A DNA stretch of 64,000 bases from Nitrospira sp. CG24C (GCA_002869885.2 NEWR02000009.1:604773-668772), one strand, 5' to 3'. Counted from the first letter of the stretch, positions 26,568-34,645 are shown. Notes: generated by a model from the sequence alone, not told the origin. Numbers and translations: made by a program.

Positions 26568-27227
26568 ATGAACTCCCTTTATATTTTCCTGGATGAAGGA
26601 GGAAACCTAGATTTTTCTCTCAGCGGCACCAAATATTTTACGTTAACATCGGTGACCAAATGCCGACCGTTTGCATTGGATGACCTTCTTCTTTCGCTAA
26701 AGTACGATCTCCTTGAAGAAGGTCTCAAGCTCGAGCGTTTTCACGCTTCAGAAGATAGACAGCATGTTCGTAATCGTGTCTTTGAGAAAATAGCCAGCAA
26801 CTTAGCATCCATCAGAATCGACAGCATTGTAGTCGAAAAGCGCAAGACCCAGCCACAACTCCATACTGAAGAAACATTCTATGCCGTCATGCTTGGCTAT
26901 CTACTGAAGCATGTATTTAAGGAGACCTCCTCTAATAAACACTCTCAGGTAATCGTCACAACCGACACCTTACCGCTGAAAAGCAAGAGAGAGGCTTTCG
27001 AAAAAGCAATCAAGACCACCCTTGTAGCAATGCTTCCGCCACTAACAAAATACAAGGTCTTGCACCATGACTCTCGCTCCTCTATGAGTCTTCAGGTAGC
27101 CGATTACTGTAACTGGGCTATTTTCAGAAAATGGAGCTCAGGAGATACCCGAAGCCACGAGCTCATTCGGAAAGGGATAAAAAGCGAGTTTGATATTTTC
27201 AGAACAGGAGAGACATTTTACTACTGA
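26568..27227 (+). CDS. DUF3800 domain protein
   Basis: 219 residues. N-terminal SLYIFLDEGGNLDFS matches the D-E-S/G-G start of DUF3800, a family with an RNase H-like fold often found near mobile or defence genes; C-terminal SLQVADYCNWAIFRKW is the second hallmark (Asp for metal). The ATG at 26568 with GAGG just ahead is preferred to an ATG 11 codons upstream. The gene is visibly richer in A/T than its neighbours, lies alone between repeats and opposite to its neighbours' strand, which suggests transfer. No toxin, antitoxin or nuclease partner is next to it. Activity unknown. Confidence 0.78.
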   Translation: MNSLYIFLDEGGNLDFSLSGTKYFTLTSVTKCRPFALDDLLLSLKYDLLEEGLKLERFHASEDRQHVRNRVFEKIASNLASIRIDSIVVEKRKTQPQLHTEETFYAVMLGYLLKHVFKETSSNKHSQVIVTTDTLPLKSKREAFEKAIKTTLVAMLPPLTKYKVLHHDSRSSMSLQVADYCNWAIFRKWSSGDTRSHELIRKGIKSEFDIFRTGETFYY

Positions 27228-27566
27228 AGCCAGATAGTCGACCGCCCTGACTACCCTTTCGGGAGAGCCCCATGGGCTCTTATCATCAGGACGGGACCTT
27301 TAACTGAAGTCTACCGTCTCATATCGTAGCCCCTAGCATTTGACAGGTCAACAATTCTAATAATTCCTCCTCAGCCCAGCTAATCACTGTGCCTTTCGAA
27401 TTATAAATTATTGAATTCCTTGTAAAACAAGATTCTCTAAGGGTTCATTCCCTGAGAGAAGATAGGCAACCTAGACCATTTCCTCCTTTGCATATCATAG
27501 CATCCCTTTTAGAATCCCTCGTTTTTTACAAGAAAACAGCCAGCCACGTGCGGAAAAGAAAAGGTG
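27228..27566. other. Gene-free A/T-rich stretch after the DUF3800 gene
   Basis: About 340 bases with no convincing coding frame. AGAGCCC (27264-27270) and GGGCTCT (27274-27280) form a 7-bp hairpin without a T-run, possibly a weak terminator for the DUF3800 gene. Composition matches the DUF3800 gene more than the flanking core genes. Confidence 0.5.
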
Positions 27567-28586
27567 TCAGGAACCATTTCCTGAGTCGGGCGTGCGACTT
27601 TCCTGAATGACCGCCGCGCGCCCACCCAGCATTGCCAGGCACAATAGCCCGATTCCAATCCAGACCAGTTCGCGGAACCGCCGGAGTAATGCGAAGGCAA
27701 TGCCCGTCACGTCGGAGTACCCAAAGGCCTTGAGCAACAATACATTCCCTCCGTCTTGGGCGCCGAGGCTGCCGGGAATGAAGAAGGTGCCGCCTTTGAT
27801 GAAGACGGAAAGGGCGCCGATGGAGATGGCGGAAAGGGCCATAGCAGGACCGCCCAGATAATAGACGATGACGTACACTTCCAACGCTTCCGCCATCCAG
27901 CCAAGAAAGAACAGCCCGGTAGAGGCATAAAAGGCCGGACGGTTGTCACGGTAAAACTCCAAGATCGTTCGATCCAGTGACCGTAGCTTTTCTTCACGCG
28001 CTTCGAGGTAGGCGATCTTCAGCCCGATCTTCCGCAGAAATCCCAATAACCACGTAAAAATCCCCTGCCGCTGCACGAACACGAACGCCGCAGTCCCGAA
28101 GGCCAGCAAGCCCACACTGACCAGTGCGGCAGCCACGGTGTGACCGGACGAATCGTTCTCGCCTAACAGCCACACCCCCAATGCGATGCCGAGCAAAATG
28201 AAGAGCACTTCGGCAATCGTCATCGTCGTTTTTGCAATGATGACCGAGGCGAGTCCCTCCACCATCGGCACATGGTGTTTCTTGAGCAAATAGGCCTTGA
28301 GCGGCTCGCCTCCGACATAGGCGGTCGGGGTCGTCATGTTCACCACTTCGCCGGCAGTCCGAATCGCGAGCACACGCCAGAACGGAATCGCCTTCGCCGA
28401 CGGGCCAAGCGTGACTTTCCACCCGTAGGCTTCGACGACGTACATGATGACGGAAGGAATCAGCAGGACGAGAAGCGCCACCGGCCCGAGCTGCGCCGCC
28501 GCATCGTAGATCTGCCCAGGACCGATATGCCAGACAATGAGACCGAGTGTGAGAAGACCGACGACGAGTAGGAAAAATTTTAGCAC
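27567..28586 (-). CDS. Flippase-like membrane protein (LPG synthase TM/UPF0104 family)
   Basis: 339 residues with about eight membrane segments. Seen: AYGWKVTLGPSAKAIPFWRVL, TPTAYVGGEPLKAYLLKKHH (the family's G-G-E-P-x-K motif) and FFIPGSLGAQDGGNVLLLKAFG. The family includes the membrane domain of lysylphosphatidylglycerol synthase/flippases and HpnL. It is likely to move or modify a lipid at the inner membrane. Lies downstream of the head-group operon but separated by a 380-base repeat region, so co-transcription is uncertain. GTG start; no clear ribosome site. Confidence 0.8.
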   Translation of the reverse strand: MLKFFLLVVGLLTLGLIVWHIGPGQIYDAAAQLGPVALLVLLIPSVIMYVVEAYGWKVTLGPSAKAIPFWRVLAIRTAGEVVNMTTPTAYVGGEPLKAYLLKKHHVPMVEGLASVIIAKTTMTIAEVLFILLGIALGVWLLGENDSSGHTVAAALVSVGLLAFGTAAFVFVQRQGIFTWLLGFLRKIGLKIAYLEAREEKLRSLDRTILEFYRDNRPAFYASTGLFFLGWMAEALEVYVIVYYLGGPAMALSAISIGALSVFIKGGTFFIPGSLGAQDGGNVLLLKAFGYSDVTGIAFALLRRFRELVWIGIGLLCLAMLGGRAAVIQESRTPDSGNGS

Positions 28587-28659
28587 GCTGGGCTAGGAAT
28601 CCACGGTGAGAAAAAACAGGCAGGCATGGAGGAACATATCTTTATTTCCACTCCTTCAG

Positions 28660-28960
28660 CAAGGGAGCGGCCAAGGCTGCCCTTTACTGCGCGCGACATT
28701 CTTACCCGCCCAACCCCGATCGCGTCGAGACGCGCTCTTCTCCCTGGCGAGCACCGTAGATCTACTACAATGATCCTTCCAAGCTCGCTCGTTTTTCCCT
28801 TTGGGAAGGGCACCCATGTTGGTCTAAGTGCGGCCGTCGAACGAGGCCCTTCTCAGGGCGCGCGTTCCGGGAGCACAGGACCAAAGTGCGGCCGTCGAAC
28901 GAGGCCCTTCTCAGGGCGCGCGTTCCGGGAGCACAGGACCAACGTGGGTGCCCTTCCCAT
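28660..28960 (+). repeat. Composite foldback repeat, family 2 (copy 3)
   Basis: The gap 28587-28968 is filled by AAGGCTGCCCTTTACTGCGC, CTTACCCGCCCAACCCC, CCTTCCAAGCTCGCTCGTTT, and then a perfect-looking foldback: GGGAAGGGCACCCATGTTGG at 28803 and its inverted copy (one mismatch over 22 bases) at 28937-28958. Between the arms sit two tandem 58-bp units starting at 28826 and 28884, each with GTCGAACGAGGCCCTTCTCA and GAGCACAGGACC. Confidence 0.85.
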
Positions 28961-28968
28961 CTTTTCTG

Positions 28969-30399
28969 CTAAGCACGGGTGGTGGCGGACGGCCTGATGA
29001 CCCAGAGCATCAGAAGCGAGAATACCATGGATCCGATCGCCGCCATCCAGAGGAACCAATCAAGCTTGCCGATCACCGCAAACGTCAGCACGATGACGGA
29101 GAAGTCGCGGCTCGCGACGTTCTTGAGCATGAAGTCCGACCAGGCAGCCTGCACCGGTGTCTTCCATCCGCTTGCGGACTTAATTTTTTGTGCGCGGGTG
29201 ACGAGCCAGAACGAGAGCCCGTTCCCCAGGACCGCTGCCGAACCCAGGGCCAGAGGCACCCATGCACCGTCGTCCCCGGCCATACTCAGATAGGAGCCCA
29301 CCGCAATACCGGCAAAAATCGCCATATGCACTACATTGTCCATCGCGATATCGAGCCAGGCCCCGAATGGCGATTCAGTGAACGTGAGCCTCGCCACTTC
29401 ACCATCGCAACAGTCGATGACTGCCGCCAATTGAAACAACAACGCGGCCACGATGCCGGCGCTGTAGGTCCCGACGCCGAAGCCGGCGGCCGCGGCCAAT
29501 CCAATCAGCGCCGCCAGAATCGTAATGACATTCGGCGACAAACCTACGGCGAGAAAGATGCGCGTGAACCAGCGGGAGATCTTTCGATTGAAAAACCGAT
29601 CGACGAAGCCTTCGAACTCGCCCTTGAGTGAATTGAAAAGCTTCACCTCAGCGGCCCGTACATCGGCGGCATTGCGCACGTCCTGATACCAATGGGACCG
29701 ATTCGTCTCCATGGACAGCACCCGCACATGCCCGTCCACCGCGGCCCGTTCAAGCCATCGACGAATCGGCATCGTGCCGGTTTCCACGTCGCCCTGCCCG
29801 CCGGCAGCGCTCATGAGATTGACCGGAAGCACGACCAGGTCTGCCGCCACCAGCGCTGCGTCGTCCTGTCTCGATGTGATCGAACGAAGCCGTCCAGCCT
29901 GTACCTTCACGCGTAAACTCTGCCGGCGTGGCTGCCGATCTCGCACGCCAGCGGCCCGAGCCACGATGATCGCCTGGCCCTCCTGTACTTCGTGCCGCAG
30001 GCTCTCGATCAAGGAACTCGCGAACACCCCCTGCACACCGGACAAGAGACAGAAGCCGCGAACTTCAGCGGCCAGCGATTCCCAGGTGCGGGGATCGTCC
30101 AGAGGAAACTCGCGAATCGGCATCCAGCGCACGGGAATGGTCAGGCGTGGCCCTTTACCCAACGCCTGTTTCAGCTGATCCTCCTCCGGTCCGACCAACA
30201 CCATGAGCTGTCGAATGCCGGCTCGCTGCAGCGTCAACACCGTCCGCTGAAACAGGCCGATTCCCACCACGCTGGTGAGCGGACCCACCTCATCGGCATA
30301 CAGTCCGGTCGCCTCGCCGAACAGACTCACTGACGGAAAGAGAATCGCCGTACTCAATCCCTGAAGGCCCGTCTGTCTCTGAACGATACTCTCACTCAT
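28969..30399 (-). CDS. CDP-alcohol phosphotransferase fused to a nucleotidyltransferase-like domain
   Basis: 476 residues. C-terminal half (about 265-470): membrane CDP-alcohol phosphotransferase with a complete motif D-x2-D-G-x2-A-R-x8-G-x3-D-x3-D, read as DCCDGEVAR, eight residues, then GAWLDIAMD. It would move a phospho- or phosphono-head group from a CDP/CMP-activated donor to an alcohol. N-terminal half (about 15-240) resembles MobA/GlmU-like nucleotidyltransferases (VVGIGLFQRTVLTLQRAGIRQLMVLVG) but lacks the G-x-G-x-R nucleotide loop. Architecture recalls archaeal inositol-phosphate cytidylyltransferase/DIPP synthase fusions. Last gene of the operon starting at 33413. Confidence 0.82.
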   Translation of the reverse strand: MSESIVQRQTGLQGLSTAILFPSVSLFGEATGLYADEVGPLTSVVGIGLFQRTVLTLQRAGIRQLMVLVGPEEDQLKQALGKGPRLTIPVRWMPIREFPLDDPRTWESLAAEVRGFCLLSGVQGVFASSLIESLRHEVQEGQAIIVARAAGVRDRQPRRQSLRVKVQAGRLRSITSRQDDAALVAADLVVLPVNLMSAAGGQGDVETGTMPIRRWLERAAVDGHVRVLSMETNRSHWYQDVRNAADVRAAEVKLFNSLKGEFEGFVDRFFNRKISRWFTRIFLAVGLSPNVITILAALIGLAAAAGFGVGTYSAGIVAALLFQLAAVIDCCDGEVARLTFTESPFGAWLDIAMDNVVHMAIFAGIAVGSYLSMAGDDGAWVPLALGSAAVLGNGLSFWLVTRAQKIKSASGWKTPVQAAWSDFMLKNVASRDFSVIVLTFAVIGKLDWFLWMAAIGSMVFSLLMLWVIRPSATTRA

Positions 30400-30468
30400 A
30401 ATGGCTGATCATCCCGACGCCTTAAGAACCAATATCCTATTTACCCCGTTACCCCACTACCCCCGCTT

Positions 30469-31188
30469 TTAGAGTTTCGGCAACACATCCCGTTCCGCTT
30501 TCGTCACATCTTCCACAAAATCGATTTCGGTCCAGGGAAGTCCACCGATCTTCTCATGCCCCACTTTGACATCGCGGAAAAATCCCACGAGCGCATCTTC
30601 ATATTCCATCTGCCAGGCTTCGCGATCCACATGAGTCTTGAGCGACGCCACCACATGCGGCGCATCGGCATGCCGAACCTTGAGAAACCCCACGCCTTCT
30701 CCGGCATAGTCGTAATGCAGGGGCATTGTTTTCGTCAGCGCAATCACCCGCCCGCCTTCGACCACAACCATGCACTCTTCTCCAGTCTGCTTGACAGTAT
30801 CATCCATAAGCAGCGCGTTCTCATAGGGGGATTCTACCAGGCGACGCAAGATCTCTTGATGGAAGAGCACGTCTGCATCCATGATGATCGCGTCGTCATC
30901 CAACGCGGCGCGCGCGATCCAGAGCGAGGAAATGCTGCCGCGGTGGAACTGCTCATTCACAAGGAAATTCACGCGAACACCACAAGAATTCGCGGCCACC
31001 GCCGCGCGAATCATCTCTTGTTTGTAACCCACCACTATATCGGCACAATGAATACCGACGCTCAGAAGCGATGTGAGGTAGCGATGCAGGAGGGTCTGCC
31101 CGCCGATCTCGATGAGACACTTCGGGCGATGTTGCGTGACCTGCCACAGGCGCTTCCCGACTCCGGCTGCGAGGATGACGGCTTTCAT
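30469..31188 (-). CDS. Nucleotidyltransferase, PntC/choline-phosphate-cytidylyltransferase-like
   Basis: 239 residues. Begins MKAVILAAGVGKRLWQ with the G-x-G-x-R-L loop, then HRPKCLIEIGGQTLLHRYL, the metal-site DADV (IIMDADVLF) and a C-terminal WTEIDFVEDVTKAE typical of sugar/phosphonate nucleotidyltransferases. Most likely activates the amine product of the neighbouring transaminase (aminoethylphosphonate) with CTP. In Treponema-type phosphonate clusters a similar domain is fused to the transaminase; here the two genes overlap by four bases instead. CTP and the acceptor are inferred. Confidence 0.8.
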   Translation of the reverse strand: MKAVILAAGVGKRLWQVTQHRPKCLIEIGGQTLLHRYLTSLLSVGIHCADIVVGYKQEMIRAAVAANSCGVRVNFLVNEQFHRGSISSLWIARAALDDDAIIMDADVLFHQEILRRLVESPYENALLMDDTVKQTGEECMVVVEGGRVIALTKTMPLHYDYAGEGVGFLKVRHADAPHVVASLKTHVDREAWQMEYEDALVGFFRDVKVGHEKIGGLPWTEIDFVEDVTKAERDVLPKL

Positions 31189-32267
31189 GCTGTGCCACAG
31201 ATCCGTTCGAATGCGTCGAGAAATCCCACCAACTGCGCCTCCGTGAGCGCGCCCATGTTCGCGACGCGGAAAATCTGGCTCTGGAGTTGGCCTTGTCCCG
31301 CATAGATCACGTAGCCCTCTTTCTTGAGTCGATCGTGCAGCGACTGATAGGTCACGCCCTCGGGAAGATGATAGGCGGTGATTGTGTTGGATAGTTTGTC
31401 CGGGGTCAAGAGCGGCTTCACGCCGAGTTTCGTCATACGGTCTCGAATCAAGGTCGCGACCTTCTTATACCGCTGGATCCGCTTGGCAACCCCTTCCTCC
31501 ATGAGTTCATTCAACGCTTCGTCGAATGCGTAATAGACCTGCACCGCCGGCGTGAACGGAATCGTCCCAAGGCCCTGGTCATCCACATATTGAGTGATGT
31601 GAAGATAGATCGACCGCCTGGGATAGCCGCGCATCCGCTCCAGAAATCCCTTGCGGACGAGCACGAAGGACACACCGGGGAATCCCTGAATGCACTTTCC
31701 CGCTGTACCTGCCACCATATAGATATGAGACCCAGCGATATCCAACGGCTCGCCTGCCAAGGCGCTGACCGCATCGAGAATGAACACCCGGTTCTGGCTG
31801 TCCACGACAGCCGCGATCTCCTTGACTGGATTGATGAGCCCGGTGGTCGTTTCGTGATGGACCATGGCGACCGCATGCGCTTCCGGATGTTGCCGCAGCG
31901 CAAGCCGCAACCGTTCAGGATCCGGTCTTGTCGTCCAATCGTATTTAAGCTCAGACACGCCCAGACGATAGAGGCCGACCATCTGGGAAATACGTTCGCC
32001 GTATACGCCGTTATTGAGCACCAGCATCCGTTTGCCAGGTGGGAGCGACGACATCACGGCGGACTCGACTGCCGCAGTACCAGATCCGGTCAACACCACG
32101 GCGGCATAATCCGATTCCGCTCCCGGCACAAAGAGCTTCAGCAACTTCGCCTGAATCCCGTGCAGGAGTTCGGTAAATTCCGACTCCCGATGGCAGACAT
32201 CGGGACGCACCAGCGCTTGCCGCACCCGCTCCGACACATTCACCGGTCCTGGATTCAATAAGATCAT
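31185..32267 (-). CDS. 2-aminoethylphosphonate--pyruvate transaminase-like (PhnW/AepT, class V)
   Basis: 360 residues, PLP enzyme of aminotransferase class V. Seen: NPGPVNVSERVRQAL, LTGSGTAAVESAVMSSLP, MVHHETTTGLINPVKEI, ILDAVSALAGEPLDI and the PLP-lysine region TAGKCIQGFPGVSFVLVRK. The K-C-x-Q-G-x-P-G string is characteristic of the AEP transaminase group. In a biosynthetic setting it would aminate phosphonoacetaldehyde to 2-aminoethylphosphonate. Sulfoacetaldehyde to taurine is the alternative. GGGGTGAGGGG lies upstream as ribosome site. Confidence 0.85.
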   Translation of the reverse strand: MILLNPGPVNVSERVRQALVRPDVCHRESEFTELLHGIQAKLLKLFVPGAESDYAAVVLTGSGTAAVESAVMSSLPPGKRMLVLNNGVYGERISQMVGLYRLGVSELKYDWTTRPDPERLRLALRQHPEAHAVAMVHHETTTGLINPVKEIAAVVDSQNRVFILDAVSALAGEPLDIAGSHIYMVAGTAGKCIQGFPGVSFVLVRKGFLERMRGYPRRSIYLHITQYVDDQGLGTIPFTPAVQVYYAFDEALNELMEEGVAKRIQRYKKVATLIRDRMTKLGVKPLLTPDKLSNTITAYHLPEGVTYQSLHDRLKKEGYVIYAGQGQLQSQIFRVANMGALTEAQLVGFLDAFERICGTA

Positions 32268-32311
32268 TTCGTCTTTCTTCCCCTCACCCCTTACGCCTTA
32301 CCCCTCACGAG

Positions 32312-32890
32312 CTACTTGATCGCCTGCATGAACCGTTTCGTAATATCCGGCGGATCGAGCATCACGCGCCCGGCATCTTCCACCATCTCGTTGACTTTCA
32401 CCAGCAACATGCTCGGTCCGTCTTTCTTCAGCATGTCTTTGAACTCGTAGACGAGGTCTTCACGTTCCCGTACTCGTTCGACGTTTACATACCCGGCCGC
32501 CTTCGCCACCTTCTCAAGTGGGACCACATTGGAAATCGTCGGCTGATTGCCGGTCGTGCCGTAGACTTCGTTGTCGAACACCACATGAATGAAGTTCTTC
32601 GGCTTCAGCGCCCCCACTGTCGCAAGCGTTCCCATGCCCATGAGGACGTTCCCGTCGCCGTCGAACACGATCACTTGTTTATTCGGCTTCGACAACGCCA
32701 CGCCTAACGCAATCGCCGCCGCCGACCCCATCGAACCGATCATATAGAAATGAGTCGGCCTATCGGCGATCTTTTGCGCCTCACGAGACGGAAATCCATT
32801 ACAAATGATGACGGGCTGGTCGGTAAGCAATTCCAACAATGCAGCCATTGCCATGGCCCGGCTCTGCATGGTCCCTTGCTCCGGCCTCAT
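32312..32890 (-). CDS. Phosphonopyruvate/sulfopyruvate decarboxylase, beta (TPP-binding) subunit
   Basis: 192 residues. Contains the thiamine-diphosphate motif G-D-G-N-x(~24)-N (FDGDGNVLMGMGTL ... HVVFDN) and MIGSMGSAAAIALGVAL, as in the C-terminal half of phosphonopyruvate decarboxylase and in ComE of sulfopyruvate decarboxylase. It follows the alpha gene after 25 bases. Split two-subunit layout (165+192 residues) matches ComD/ComE; context (PhnW-like transaminase, nucleotidyltransferase) favours phosphonopyruvate. Substrate therefore left open. Confidence 0.85.
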   Translation of the reverse strand: MRPEQGTMQSRAMAMAALLELLTDQPVIICNGFPSREAQKIADRPTHFYMIGSMGSAAAIALGVALSKPNKQVIVFDGDGNVLMGMGTLATVGALKPKNFIHVVFDNEVYGTTGNQPTISNVVPLEKVAKAAGYVNVERVREREDLVYEFKDMLKKDGPSMLLVKVNEMVEDAGRVMLDPPDITKRFMQAIK

Positions 32891-32915
32891 GGGTTGTCCT
32901 CACGCTTCACGTCCG

Positions 32916-33413
32916 TCACGGATGCAATCCCTTCACGACGCCCTTTGTGATATTCAACGCCACAGGAATCCGTTTTTTCATAAACGTCTCGGCTACCCAC
33001 TTCAGATCGTCGATGGCCGTCTTTTCCGTCAGCGTGCGATGAGGAATCTTCATCGTATCGAGAAACTGCGGCATGACTTCGCCCATCACCAGATGCTCCG
33101 GCGCATCTTTGCCGCCTTGGCCCCGCCAGGACACGATCAGGATGCAGGGTTGCTGATAGATATAGTTGAGGGAAATGAGCGTATTGAGCGATGTCCCTAG
33201 CCCGGAATTCTGCATCAACACGGCGGGAATCTTGCCGGCCATATAGGCTCCGGCTGCCATGGCTACGGCTTCGTCCTCACGCACTGCCGGGGTATAGAGA
33301 CGCCGCTCCATCAACTCCGCAATAATGCCTCCCAGAATCGAGTCCGGAACCCCCGTAAAGAAATCCACCCCAATATCTTGCAGGGCTTGGACGAACGTAT
33401 CGCTCTCAATCAT
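32916..33413 (-). CDS. Phosphonopyruvate/sulfopyruvate decarboxylase, alpha subunit
   Basis: 165 residues, the N-terminal pyrimidine-binding half of the same TPP enzyme: DFFTGVPDSILGGIIAEL, VREDEAVAMAAGAYMAG (catalytic Glu region) and MQNSGLGTSLNTLISLNYIY, all typical of the family. First gene of the operon. The end (KGVVKGLHP) and the start of the beta gene are both clean, so this is a natural split rather than a broken single gene. Confidence 0.85.
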   Translation of the reverse strand: MIESDTFVQALQDIGVDFFTGVPDSILGGIIAELMERRLYTPAVREDEAVAMAAGAYMAGKIPAVLMQNSGLGTSLNTLISLNYIYQQPCILIVSWRGQGGKDAPEHLVMGEVMPQFLDTMKIPHRTLTEKTAIDDLKWVAETFMKKRIPVALNITKGVVKGLHP

Positions 33414-33455
33414 CCGGTCAGTTCCTCGGCACTCCGCACATGGAAAAGCGCGCGC

Positions 33456-33485
33456 ATTATAAGCTATGCCTCACGCGATTCTCAA
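33456..33485 (-). promoter_or_regulatory. Sigma-70 promoter of the head-group operon
   Basis: Minus strand TTGAGA (33480-33485), 18-base spacer, TATAAT (33456-33461), about 35 bases before the alpha-subunit ATG. The -10 is a perfect match. Confidence 0.7.
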
Positions 33486-33535
33486 CAAAACTGAGACAGT
33501 TGCGCCCTAATAATCGGCCATGATAGCGTTCTGGC

Positions 33536-34069
33536 ATGATCGGGCAACAGAAGCATCACGTGGGCCGATACCTTGTCCTATTGTGCCTCCTGCTCTGTAT
33601 GGGCCGCCCTTTTCTCGCCCATGCGGTGCCGATGATGAATGACCCGAACGGTTTTCAGAGCCTGGCCTGGGGCATTGCCTTGGCCACGCGGCCAGACTTG
33701 GAAGTGGCCAGAGCAGGTCCGCATGTGAATGAATACCGATTGAAACAGGGCCCGCCATCGTATGCCGGAATCCCGGTCGAGAGCCTCCTGCTGTTATCGG
33801 TCGGCGAGCAGTTCGCCCGCGTGACCATTCACTATCAAGGCGAGGATCGGCACAAACAGATCCTCACCTACCTGGAACGTCAGTTCGGTTCCCTTGAGCG
33901 CATCCCAGGGCAGATGATGCGGGGCCTCAATCAGCAATATACGTGGCGCGGGACCGATACCGAAATCAACGTGACGTACCATGCGAACACAGAAAGGGGA
34001 TTTATCTTCATCGACAGTCGCACCCTGGCCCCTCTATTCAACGACCATATCAGCGATTCGGCGGAATAA
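33536..34069 (+). CDS. Exported protein, tandem paralogue A
   Basis: 177 residues, family not recognised. Signal peptide about 10-30 (YLVLLCLLLCMGRPFLAHA) followed by VPMMNDPNGFQSLAWG. The mature part is a small alpha/beta protein with FARVTIHYQGEDRHKQILTYL and IPGQMMRG. It aligns over its length with the next gene: same mature start V-P-M-x-N-D-P-N-G-F, same VTxxYQG and PGQ positions. Divergent from the head-group operon. No clear ribosome site is seen before the ATG. Confidence 0.78.
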   Translation: MIGQQKHHVGRYLVLLCLLLCMGRPFLAHAVPMMNDPNGFQSLAWGIALATRPDLEVARAGPHVNEYRLKQGPPSYAGIPVESLLLLSVGEQFARVTIHYQGEDRHKQILTYLERQFGSLERIPGQMMRGLNQQYTWRGTDTEINVTYHANTERGFIFIDSRTLAPLFNDHISDSAE

Positions 34070-34070
34070 C

Positions 34071-34610
34071 ATGCCTCGCCGCCCCCGCACAACCCGTTGG
34101 GTCCGCTACATTTCCCCCCTCGTCCTTTTCTTCTCGCTCATCCTGCAGGGCGCCCCGGCATCAGCCGTGCCGATGCAGAACGATCCAAATGGGTTCGAGG
34201 GAATCCCCTGGGGAGCAACATTTTCGGAAACCGACAGCTTCATGAAAGTCGAGGACGCCGGTCGGTCACAAACCTATGAGCTGAAGACCGGGATTCCTTC
34301 TCTAGGCCCAGTGAAGGTCGACTCCATGCGATTCGTCACCGCCGAAGGCAAGTTCGCGCGTGTGACTGTCCGCTACCAAGGCAAGGCAACCCACGACCAG
34401 ATTCTTGCCTATCTTCAATCCCTCTACGGCCCGCTCGACCGCACACCGGGTCAGATCGCCAGCGGCCCCGTCAAATTCTTTAGCTGGACTGGGTTCGAAA
34501 CCGATGTGAAACTCCGCTACGAGATCGGCACCGACCGCGGTATCATCTTCTTCGAGAGCCAGCAACTCCGCCGAAAAATGACCGACAGCAACACAAACAC
34601 CGTGTTTTAA
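34071..34610 (+). CDS. Exported protein, tandem paralogue B
   Basis: 179 residues, paralogue of the gene just upstream, starting one base after its stop with GGCGGA ahead. Signal peptide about 12-33 (ISPLVLFFSLILQGAPASA), then VPMQNDPNGFEGIPWG, FARVTVRYQGKATHDQILAYL and RTPGQIASGP. The conserved core between the two copies includes N-D-P-N-G-F near the mature N-terminus and R-V-T-(V/I)-x-Y-Q-G mid-protein. Function unknown; likely a periplasmic pair. Confidence 0.78.
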   Translation: MPRRPRTTRWVRYISPLVLFFSLILQGAPASAVPMQNDPNGFEGIPWGATFSETDSFMKVEDAGRSQTYELKTGIPSLGPVKVDSMRFVTAEGKFARVTVRYQGKATHDQILAYLQSLYGPLDRTPGQIASGPVKFFSWTGFETDVKLRYEIGTDRGIIFFESQQLRRKMTDSNTNTVF

Positions 34611-34645
34611 CTGGCACCCCCTCGCCTAACCATCCAAAGCTTTTA

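Noticed and set aside
27228..27566. Possible tRNA or small RNA gene
   Set aside because: Only one short 7-bp hairpin was seen; no cloverleaf, T-loop GTTCGAATC or CCA-type end.
28803..28958. CRISPR array
   Set aside because: Only two units of 58 bp without unique spacers, enclosed by an inverted repeat, and no cas genes.
28626..29000. Open reading frame spanning the composite repeat
   Set aside because: Made of repeat DNA, overlaps the end of the phosphotransferase gene and has no ribosome site or family match.
32890..32916. Frameshift breaking a single phosphonopyruvate decarboxylase gene
   Set aside because: Both halves have natural termini and lengths equal to known two-subunit enzymes; the gap contains stop, spacer and start rather than a shifted frame.
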